From assembly GCA_022566975.1 (NCBI GenBank), contig JADFHV010000030.1, positions 1 to 11,855 of the forward strand: DNA of 11,855 nt. The letters are read 5' to 3'. The notes under the pieces were generated by a model that was given only the letters and a program-made list of their open reading frames with translations, did not search any database and was not told the DNA's origin. The DNA comes from Chloroflexota bacterium (GTDB taxonomy: Bacteria; Chloroflexota; Dehalococcoidia; SAR202; UBA11138). The position numbers and the translations under genes are program-made. Numbering within the stretch: position 1 is the stretch's first letter; each line of letters begins with the position of its first letter. This document shows positions 6,130 through 11,855 of this stretch, in pieces.

Positions 6130-8031
6130 ATGTACAAGCGGTCCATGTGGCTGGTGTCGTTTGCTCTGATAGTGACGCTGGCCTTGGTGGCCTGTGGCGG
6201 CGACGACGACGACGATGACGATGGGGCGCAGGTTGCTCCTAGCGCTCCTACTCCTACTTCTGCTCCTGTTGCAGCAGCCCCCACCGCCACGCCGAAGGCT
6301 GAGCCTGCGGCTGTTCCGACGCCGGTCGTCCCGAAGACGGCAGCTCCAACGGCCGTGCCCATCGCGATGCTCGCGCCCCTCTCTACTTATACCGACATCC
6401 TGGCGGGCCCCGAGATCGGAGACATCGATACCGACATCTTCAACAAGAACAGGTTCGGCGGCGTGTTGAAATGGGTGCCACAGGGCAGCGTGGGCAACCT
6501 CGACGCCATGATGTCCGGCACCGCCGTCGGCCGGGGGGTCTCCTGGCACTTCAATGAGTCCCTGATGCAGTGGGACGCCGCGGGTACCCTCATGCCCGAC
6601 CTGGCCGATAGCTGGACGGTATTAGAGGACAGCACCGGCGCCCACTATACCTTCAAGCTGAGGGATGGCCGCAGCTGGCACGACGGTGGCAAGCCGCTGC
6701 CGTCGGACGTGGAGGCCAGCATAATCGTCCGATACCTCAACAAGGACCGCTCCTTCGGCCCCACGATTTCTGACCTCTTCGTGAGCTTCGAGGCGGTCGA
6801 CGACGACACCTTCATTATCCACCTCAGCGCGCCCACCAGCCTGTTGGTAACGGCCCTCGGCTACGTCGGCGGCACTCAGCCCCAGATCATGCCCCAGGAC
6901 ATCGCCGAGGAGTGGCCGGACACGGTAGCCCTGCGGTACAACGCCTCCGGCCCCTACAAGTTCACTAGCTGGGACCCGGGGAACGAGGTCATCATCGACC
7001 GCTACGACGCTTACGTGCCCAGGACAGAGGAGCCCAGCTACCGCGCAGGCGCCAAGATGGGCTACTTCGCCCGGATGATTACCGTCGAGATCCCGGACCA
7101 GGAGACGCGCGTAGCCGCGGTCCTGACCGGTGAGGTTGACTCCCTGGACGTGATCTCCGGTGACTTCTACGAAGAGGCCCTGAAGAACTCGGACAAGGTG
7201 TCCGTCCACATCGGCGTCCCAGGCGCCCAGCCGGACATCGGCTTCAACCTCGGCGACCCGCTGCTCGGCTACACCGAGAAGGGCAGGCTGATGCGCCTCG
7301 CCATCCGGGCGGCCATCGACGCCGAAGAGATCATGAAGGGCTACGGGACCGATAAGCTGTGGACGCTATGCCCGGCGCTCCAGCACTGCGGCGTGGCATG
7401 GGAGGACCCCAGCACCAACCTCGAGCTCTACAACGAAGCCAACCCCGACAAGGCCAGGGCGCTCCTGGAGCAGGCGGGATACAACGGCGAAGAGATCATC
7501 ATTCTCGACCCGACCGACTTCCCCACGATCCACCCCCAGGCCCCGGTGCTGTTCGAGCAGCTCACGGCCGTGGGCATTAACGCCAAGATCACGTCCACGG
7601 ACTGGGCTGGCCAGATCGCCATCGCCAATAGCGGCAAGGACTGGCACATCTTCACCAACTGGAACAGCTCGAACCTTTACCATCCCCTGGTGGCAACTCA
7701 CTACCGGACCTACACCGGGGACATAGCCGAGGCCGTCGGGACCTTCGGCTACCCCGTGGGTATCGGATATGACAACGGCGACAAGATGGACCAGCTACGC
7801 AAGGACTTCGCCAACGCCACGTCCAGGACGGATGAGCTGGCCATAACCAAGAAGATGGCCGACATAGCCTGGAGCGACCCGCGCCGGGTAACCTTCGGCC
7901 AGTTCTTCCAGCTCCGGATGCAGGACAAGGACCTCAGGGACGTGGACGTCCGTGGCCACCCAGTCGGCTCGCCGCTCTACCTGAACCAGTGGTGGGGCAA
8001 CGCTGCCAAGAGGGCCGAGGACCCTAGGTAA
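6130..8031 (+). CDS. ABC importer substrate-binding lipoprotein, family 5 (DppA/OppA type)
   Basis: Extracytoplasmic receptor of a peptide/nickel-type importer, 633 residues. Start 6130 has AGGAGGG just upstream; the open frame back to 5899 crosses the promoter and is not coding. Residues 1-21 are a lipoprotein signal peptide with lipobox LVAC, and Cys22 is the lipid-bearing residue. Seven Asp (25-31) and an Ala/Pro/Thr linker to about residue 80 tether the binding domain. Family 5 signatures follow: PDLADSWTV, FKLRDGRSWHDG near 175-188, SGPYKF, and repeated lobes to a C-terminal NQWWGN. These proteins bind peptides, opines, sugars or metal complexes, so the ligand is not fixed by sequence. 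It is divergent from the enzyme genes and upstream of two permeases, from which a strong terminator separates it. That layout would give excess receptor over permease, as is usual. Confidence 0.95.
   Translation: MYKRSMWLVSFALIVTLALVACGGDDDDDDDGAQVAPSAPTPTSAPVAAAPTATPKAEPAAVPTPVVPKTAAPTAVPIAMLAPLSTYTDILAGPEIGDIDTDIFNKNRFGGVLKWVPQGSVGNLDAMMSGTAVGRGVSWHFNESLMQWDAAGTLMPDLADSWTVLEDSTGAHYTFKLRDGRSWHDGGKPLPSDVEASIIVRYLNKDRSFGPTISDLFVSFEAVDDDTFIIHLSAPTSLLVTALGYVGGTQPQIMPQDIAEEWPDTVALRYNASGPYKFTSWDPGNEVIIDRYDAYVPRTEEPSYRAGAKMGYFARMITVEIPDQETRVAAVLTGEVDSLDVISGDFYEEALKNSDKVSVHIGVPGAQPDIGFNLGDPLLGYTEKGRLMRLAIRAAIDAEEIMKGYGTDKLWTLCPALQHCGVAWEDPSTNLELYNEANPDKARALLEQAGYNGEEIIILDPTDFPTIHPQAPVLFEQLTAVGINAKITSTDWAGQIAIANSGKDWHIFTNWNSSNLYHPLVATHYRTYTGDIAEAVGTFGYPVGIGYDNGDKMDQLRKDFANATSRTDELAITKKMADIAWSDPRRVTFGQFFQLRMQDKDLRDVDVRGHPVGSPLYLNQWWGNAAKRAEDPR
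6202..6273 (+). repeat. Low-complexity tract coding for poly-Asp and an Ala/Pro/Thr linker
   Basis: Seven GAC/GAT codons (6202-6222), then GCTCCT/ACTCCT-type repeats (about 6231-6270). Codons here end in T far more than in the flanking gene. Unit length is a multiple of three, so expansion would change linker length without breaking the frame. Confidence 0.7.
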
Positions 8032-8057
8032 ACTAGGCTAGGCCCAAACGCGAGGTA

Positions 8058-8100
8058 AAGAGGCCCCGTTCCCCCCGCGGGAGCGGGGCCTCTTCTTATT
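8058..8100 (+). terminator. Strong hairpin terminator after the binding-protein gene
   Basis: AAGAGGCCCCGTTCCC (8058-8073) pairs with 8079-8094 over 16 positions including one G-T wobble, loop of five, then CTTATT. It lies 26 bases after the stop and would reduce read-through into the permease genes. Confidence 0.8.
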
Positions 8101-8112
8101 GCCCAGTCCCTT

Positions 8113-8181
8113 GCCGCTGGCTCTCTCCCGATACCGCCCCGCCAGCAGCTTTGGTTATAATGCCGCAAGAGAGCCAGCGGC
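8113..8181. repeat. Perfect 14-bp inverted repeat bracketing a TATAAT element
   Basis: GCCGCTGGCTCTCT (8113-8126) and its exact reverse complement (8168-8181) are separated by 41 bases. The spacer contains TATAAT. Relative to the likely start at about 8168, the arms cover about -55 to -42 and +1 to +14. This suggests a two-site operator. It could instead form an RNA stem on a read-through transcript; no T run follows the right arm. Confidence 0.75.
8156..8161 (+). promoter_or_regulatory. -10 element of a candidate permease promoter
   Basis: A perfect TATAAT, in a GC-rich gap, 60 bases before ATG 8221. No recognisable -35 is found at 16-18 bases upstream, so the promoter may need an activator. 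Confidence 0.55.
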
Positions 8182-8220
8182 CCGAACAAGTAGGATGCGG
8201 AGGGGTGGAGAGGACAGGTA

Positions 8221-9177
8221 ATGCTCCCGTATATCACACGCAGGCTGCTGGCCAGCATCCCTGTCCTGATGGTAGTGCTACTGGTCGTCTTCTTCGGGGC
8301 GCGGTTGATCCCCGGTGACCCTGCCACGCTCATCGCCGGCATGGAGGCCACTCAGGAAGAGTACCAGCAAGTACGTGAGGCCCTGGGCCTCAATAAGCCA
8401 CTGCACATCCAGTTCAAGGACTGGACCACCGGGCTGTTCCAGGGCGATCTGGGCGTGTCCGTCAGGTCAGGCCAGGACGTGCTTAGCCTGGTCAAGAGGC
8501 GGATTCAGCCCACCCTGGCGCTACTGATCACTACCGAGCTCTTCGTCATCGGCGTCGCCATCCCTCTAGGGGTGCTGGCCGCCTGGAAGGCCAACTCGGT
8601 TTTCGATAGGGCGGTCATGGTCTTCGCCGCAGTTGGCTATTCTGTGCCCGTCTTCTGGCTGGCCTACATCCTCATATGGATATTCAGCCTGTGGGCCTTC
8701 GGACGGGACGATCCGATACTGCCCGTGGCGCGCTACGTGCGGATTGAGGACGACCCCTGGCAGTTCGTCAAACACCTGATCCTCCCGGCTTTCAGCCTGG
8801 GCGTGATAGGCATAGCCGCCATCGCCCGGATGACCCGGGCCAGCGTGCTGGAGGTGCTCAAGGAGGACTACGTGCGCACGGCCCGGGCAAAGGGCCTGAG
8901 CGAGAAGGTCGTGCTGGTGCGCCACGCCCTCAGGAACGCTGGGCTGCCCATCATGACGATCATAGGGCTGGGTCTCGCCGGACTGCTTTCCGGCTCCGTG
9001 GTGACTGAGAACGTCTTCGCCATTCCCGGCATGGGCCGGCTGGCCGCCGAGGCCATACAAACCAGGGACTACCCCATCATCCAGGGGATGATCGTCCTGT
9101 TTGCCGCCGGGTTCGTATATGTAAATCTGATGATCGATATCCTCTACGCATACCTTGACCCGAGGATAAGGTACTGA
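8221..9177 (+). CDS. ABC transporter permease, DppB/OppB type
   Basis: Inner-membrane channel subunit of a peptide-type importer, 318 residues, the usual length. About six membrane segments: roughly 9-29, 98-121, 131-158, 184-205, 241-261 and 285-309. A large external loop carries ALGLNKPLHIQF and GDLGVSV (57-81). The cytoplasmic coupling (EAA) loop is at about 214-240 (DYVRTARAKGL, then HALRNAGLP), and FAIPGMGRL (266-274) and LDPRIRY at the end are family hallmarks. The start at ATG 8221 follows a purine-rich GGAGAGGA site. The stop overlaps the next permease start by one base (TGATG), so the two are co-translated. It works with the binding protein at 6130; the ATPases are not in this window. 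Confidence 0.95.
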   Translation: MLPYITRRLLASIPVLMVVLLVVFFGARLIPGDPATLIAGMEATQEEYQQVREALGLNKPLHIQFKDWTTGLFQGDLGVSVRSGQDVLSLVKRRIQPTLALLITTELFVIGVAIPLGVLAAWKANSVFDRAVMVFAAVGYSVPVFWLAYILIWIFSLWAFGRDDPILPVARYVRIEDDPWQFVKHLILPAFSLGVIGIAAIARMTRASVLEVLKEDYVRTARAKGLSEKVVLVRHALRNAGLPIMTIIGLGLAGLLSGSVVTENVFAIPGMGRLAAEAIQTRDYPIIQGMIVLFAAGFVYVNLMIDILYAYLDPRIRY

Positions 9178-10115
9178 TGGCCCGCGAAGCCCTCAGAGCG
9201 CTGGAGGAGACACCGGCATCCGGCCTGGTCCGCATCGGCCGCAACGTGGCACGAGCGGTTTCGGACCCGCGGGAGCTGGCCCGCTCGGCGCGACGGCAGC
9301 CCACCATGTCGGTCGGTATCGTCATAATCACCACGATGGTCCTGCTGAGCCTGGCCTCGCCTCTACTCATAGATGTGTTGGGCGCGGCGCCCCCCAACAA
9401 GACCCATATGGATGACCGGTTCGTCGCGCCGGGGGCCGACTACTGGTTCGGCTCCGACGCCTTCGGACGAGACGTCTTCAGCCGGTCGCTGGACGGCGGG
9501 AAGGTCTCTCTGTTCATAGGGTTTACCGTGGCCGTCTTCACGATAGGCCTGGGCTCCGTCCTCGGTGCCCTCACGGGCTACTTCCGCCCTGTGGACGCCG
9601 TACTGATGAGGTTCATGGACGGCCTTATGGCCATCCCCACCCTGTTGCTGGCAATCGCCCTGATGATGCTCCTGGAGGCCGGCGTCTGGACGGTAATCAC
9701 CGCGATAGTCATAGTGGATACGCCGGGTATGACCAGGATAGCCCGGGCGCAGGTGCTCAGCCTGCGTGAGCAGGTCTTCGTCGAGTCGGCCCGGGCCATA
9801 GGCGCCAGCTGGATACGTGTGCTGGGAAGGCACATCATCCCCAATCTGATAGCGCCCGTTATCATCTTCGGTACCCTCGTGGCGGCCCAAGCCATACTCA
9901 TCGAAGCGTATCTGAGCTTCCTGGGGGCGGGCGTTCCTCCGGCCAGCCAGGCCACGTGGGGCAACGTAATGGCCGAGGGCCGGAGCTTCATCACCAAGGC
10001 AATGTGGGTGATTTTCTTCCCTGGACTCTTGCTGGCCATAGCCGTCACCTCCATCAACCTCATGGGCGACGGCCTGCGGGACGTCCTCGACCCCAAGCTC
10101 CGCCGCCGCCTCTAA
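9177..10115 (+). CDS. ABC transporter permease, DppC/OppC type
   Basis: Second membrane subunit of the importer, 312 residues. The N-terminal cytoplasmic segment (1-42) is followed by a first membrane span at about 44-68, then the family signature YWFGSDAFGRDVFSR (89-103). Five further spans follow. The coupling loop at about 199-224 reads FVESARAIGASWIRVLGRHIIP. LSFLGAGVPP (246-255), ATWGNVMAEG (259-268) and NLMGDGLRDVLDPKLR (294-309) are conserved in this group. It is translationally coupled to the DppB-like gene. In most operons of this type one or two ATPase genes come next. Here the next gene is on the other strand, so the ATPases must be encoded elsewhere. Confidence 0.95.
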   Translation: MAREALRALEETPASGLVRIGRNVARAVSDPRELARSARRQPTMSVGIVIITTMVLLSLASPLLIDVLGAAPPNKTHMDDRFVAPGADYWFGSDAFGRDVFSRSLDGGKVSLFIGFTVAVFTIGLGSVLGALTGYFRPVDAVLMRFMDGLMAIPTLLLAIALMMLLEAGVWTVITAIVIVDTPGMTRIARAQVLSLREQVFVESARAIGASWIRVLGRHIIPNLIAPVIIFGTLVAAQAILIEAYLSFLGAGVPPASQATWGNVMAEGRSFITKAMWVIFFPGLLLAIAVTSINLMGDGLRDVLDPKLRRRL

Positions 10116-10154
10116 GTACCCCGCTCTCCCAGACCTCCTGGGAATCGGATCCCT

Positions 10155-10180
10155 GGGCAGACACGCAGGCCTGCCCCTAC
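10155..10180 (-). repeat. REP-like palindrome, left copy
   Basis: GGGCAG (10155-10160) and CTGCCC (10171-10176) can form a hairpin. On the minus strand the unit opens with the head GTAGGGGCAG. The same head occurs in the right copy in the opposite orientation. Confidence 0.5.
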
Positions 10181-10242
10181 ACACCTACTCCAACCACGAT
10201 CGTCGTGCCGCGAGAATGCGGTCCGCCACCCATGACGATGGG

Positions 10243-10266
10243 GTAGGGGCACAGCATCCTGTGCCC
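10243..10266 (+). repeat. REP-like palindrome, right copy
   Basis: Head GTAGGGGCA (10243-10251) runs into the stem GGGCACAG (10247-10254), loop CATC, CTGTGCCC (10259-10266). The 9-base head is the exact reverse complement of 10172-10180. There is no T run, so it is not a simple terminator, though either hairpin could slow transcription between these convergent genes. Confidence 0.55.
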
Positions 10267-10347
10267 TCCAGCGCGACATCGGTCGCTCCAGCAACGCGCT
10301 CAGCAGGATAAAAAGCGGGGCCGCAACGAAGCAGGAAGAGTGCCCGT

Positions 10348-11784
10348 CTATTCCAGCGCGTAGAGCGTGCCGTCTTCTGACGCCAGGTAGATCAGCCCGC
10401 CGGCCAACACCGGCGTGGCCGAGATCTGCGCCCCCGTGCGAAACTCCCACAGCAGCTCGCCCGTCCCCGCGTCAACCGCGTGGAGCGTCCCATCCGTGTC
10501 CCCCGCCAGCACTACGCCCAGGGTTGCCGAGGGTGAGGCCAATATGGGCCTGGCCCGGTCGTACGTCCACAGAAGCTCACCTGTCCCTTCGTCTACCGCC
10601 ACAAGCCTGCCGACGAAGTCAGTGACGAACACCTTGCCCCCACCCACCGCAGGCGTGCTGAACACGCCAGAGCCGGACTTCACGCCCCAGACGAAGCCCC
10701 GCTGCTTCGGCGCCGAGCCCACCATGCCCCACAGGAAGAGCTGGTTGTGGAACCGCATCCTTATGCTGTCGAAGGGCAGGTTGCTCCGGTGCCAGTCAAC
10801 GGCCTTTAGAGTGCCCCCCGGGTCTCCGATGAAGAGGTGTTCGTCTCCGAAGGCCGCCGACCCCCGAGGGCTTCCAGTAACGACAAAGCGCAGCTTATGC
10901 CTTCCGTTATGCCTGTCGAAGACGTAGAGGCGTTGGTCATAGGAGACGATGGCGACGACATCGTCGAAGACGGCGGGCGACGCGCTGATCCAGCGATCGG
11001 TCGAGAAGCTCCATATCTTCTTGCCGTTCGCAGCGTCCAGGGCGTAGAAAGTCCCGTCGCCCGCACCTACGTAGAGGAAGCCGTCAGTGACCGTCGGTGA
11101 GGAGACCATGACGCTCCCCGTATCGTACTCCCATACCTGGCTGCCACTCGTCTTGTCGAGCGCGACCACCCTGCCGTCTCGCAGGCTGAAGAAGACGAAA
11201 TCCCCCGCGACGGCGGGCGTGGAGTGGACCGAGTCCCCCACGGGGACCTCCCAGATGACATCCCCGCTCTGCCCGTCAAGGGCCAGCAGTCTCTTATCGC
11301 CCGTCCCAATATAGACCACGCCGTCTACCACCGCCGGCGACGCAAAGAGCTGCTTCCCTGTATCTAAGCGCCACTTCAGGACGCCGCGAGGGACCGATTG
11401 GACGTCAGCGGCGAAGCCGGTGTGCGCCGGGTCTCGCTGGTACATCGGCCAGTCGCCGGGTCCGGCGACTACGCTGAGCGTCGTAGACGGCTCCGAGGTG
11501 AAAAAGACCGGGCCGTACCTCCCTACGGACCACCAGCCCACCAGGGCCAGCCCGACTCCGACCAGAATCGTCCAGCCGAGGATGCGGCGACGGCTACGCG
11601 CCCCCTTGCGGTGGGTAGTCTCACGCTCCGCCTCCCGCCTGGGCACCACGCCGTCTGGAAGACGAGACCGGCACTTGGAGCACCACTCCCGGCCGGCGTC
11701 GTTGGTCTCGCTACAGACGTCGCAGACAACCGCCAGCTCCGACGGTTGCTCCGCCACATCCGTTGACCGGTCGCGGTTTCGCAT
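10348..11784 (-). CDS. Zinc-ribbon, membrane-anchored PQQ-type beta-propeller protein
   Basis: A 478-residue protein with an unusual head. Residues 21-38 are a four-Cys zinc ribbon (CDVC...CSKC), followed by a basic stretch (RKGARSRRR) and one membrane span at about 69-88. The large C-terminal part should be outside the membrane, with the ribbon in the cytoplasm by the positive-inside rule. WPMYQRDPAHTGF (112-124) opens a beta-propeller built of repeated blades of the form SPAVxDGVVYIGTGDxxLxALDxxSGxxxW up to the last residue. Such PQQ-like domains often serve as scaffolds (BamB-like) and many do not bind PQQ; no catalytic Asp or Cys-Cys of the quinoprotein dehydrogenases is apparent. A stretch near 330-375 breaks the repeat pattern. 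The start at 11784 has no Shine-Dalgarno. TATCTA lies 7 bases upstream, so it may be leaderless. It stands alone here, and its role is unknown. Confidence 0.85.
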   Translation of the reverse strand: MRNRDRSTDVAEQPSELAVVCDVCSETNDAGREWCSKCRSRLPDGVVPRREAERETTHRKGARSRRRILGWTILVGVGLALVGWWSVGRYGPVFFTSEPSTTLSVVAGPGDWPMYQRDPAHTGFAADVQSVPRGVLKWRLDTGKQLFASPAVVDGVVYIGTGDKRLLALDGQSGDVIWEVPVGDSVHSTPAVAGDFVFFSLRDGRVVALDKTSGSQVWEYDTGSVMVSSPTVTDGFLYVGAGDGTFYALDAANGKKIWSFSTDRWISASPAVFDDVVAIVSYDQRLYVFDRHNGRHKLRFVVTGSPRGSAAFGDEHLFIGDPGGTLKAVDWHRSNLPFDSIRMRFHNQLFLWGMVGSAPKQRGFVWGVKSGSGVFSTPAVGGGKVFVTDFVGRLVAVDEGTGELLWTYDRARPILASPSATLGVVLAGDTDGTLHAVDAGTGELLWEFRTGAQISATPVLAGGLIYLASEDGTLYALE

Positions 11785-11855
11785 GTTGGGTTAGATACAA
11801 CGACGTGCGCGTTGGAGCGCCGTCAACCTCTCAGACCTGCGTTTTCCCCCTGATC

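Noticed and set aside
6194..6469. Plus-strand frame with long leucine and arginine runs
   Set aside because: It is a shifted reading of the Asp/Ala/Pro linker; the runs come from the simple repeat.
10300..10347. Minus-strand terminator after the propeller gene (GCGGCCCCGC then TTTTT)
   Set aside because: The T run is good but the apparent stem leaves a loop of only two bases, so no sound hairpin could be drawn.

Overview
The window is GC-rich bacterial DNA (clearly above 55% G+C by eye). All genes are ordinary bacterial genes with short gaps, good Shine-Dalgarno sites and hairpin terminators. The gene mix suggests a heterotroph that feeds on organic nitrogen, possibly a Chloroflexota lineage such as SAR202 or Dehalococcoidia. 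It comprises a GAF/HisKA_3 kinase with a NarL-type regulator, a lipoprotein binding protein with an Asp run and an Ala/Pro/Thr linker, a creatinase-like M24 enzyme, a phosphotriesterase-family hydrolase and a zinc-ribbon PQQ propeller. That taxonomic guess is inference only; no rRNA or tRNA is present. No CRISPR array, insertion sequence or phage gene was seen.

Layout. (1) 1-1557, plus strand: the 3' part of a cytosolic sensor histidine kinase gene, overlapping by ATGA with a NarL/FixJ response regulator. The regulator reads through only if one base missing near 959/960 is restored. A textbook terminator follows. (2) 1658-2358, plus strand: a membrane-anchored cupredoxin-like protein whose copper-site end is damaged. 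The last 16 codons of a normal cupredoxin tail are present but in another frame. CTACCCG direct repeats lie upstream. (3) 2383-2414: a hairpin between convergent genes. (4) 5737-2418, minus strand: class IV aminotransferase, a perfect 16-bp stem-loop, a phosphotriesterase-family hydrolase and a creatinase/DoeA-like M24 protein that lacks the usual metal ligands. (5) 5738-6129: a divergent control region with one good sigma-70-type promoter facing each way. (6) 6130-10115, plus strand: a peptide-type ABC importer (binding lipoprotein, then two permeases). The permeases are separated from the binding protein by a strong terminator and by a TATAAT element bracketed by a perfect 14-bp inverted repeat. 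No ATPase genes follow. (7) 10116-10347: a convergent gap with two REP-like palindromes in opposite orientation. (8) 11784-10348, minus strand: a zinc-ribbon, single-span membrane protein with a PQQ-type beta-propeller.

How it may work together (inference). The divergent block 2418-10115 looks like an uptake-and-breakdown unit for a small amide, peptide or cyclic nitrogen compound. The ABC system imports it, the M24 and phosphotriesterase-family enzymes hydrolyse C-N or ester/lactone bonds, and the class IV aminotransferase removes or moves the amino group. I cannot name the substrate. The most interesting points are this enzyme combination, the inverted repeat around the permease promoter, the paired palindromes near 10160-10266, and the two adjacent damaged genes at the left end.
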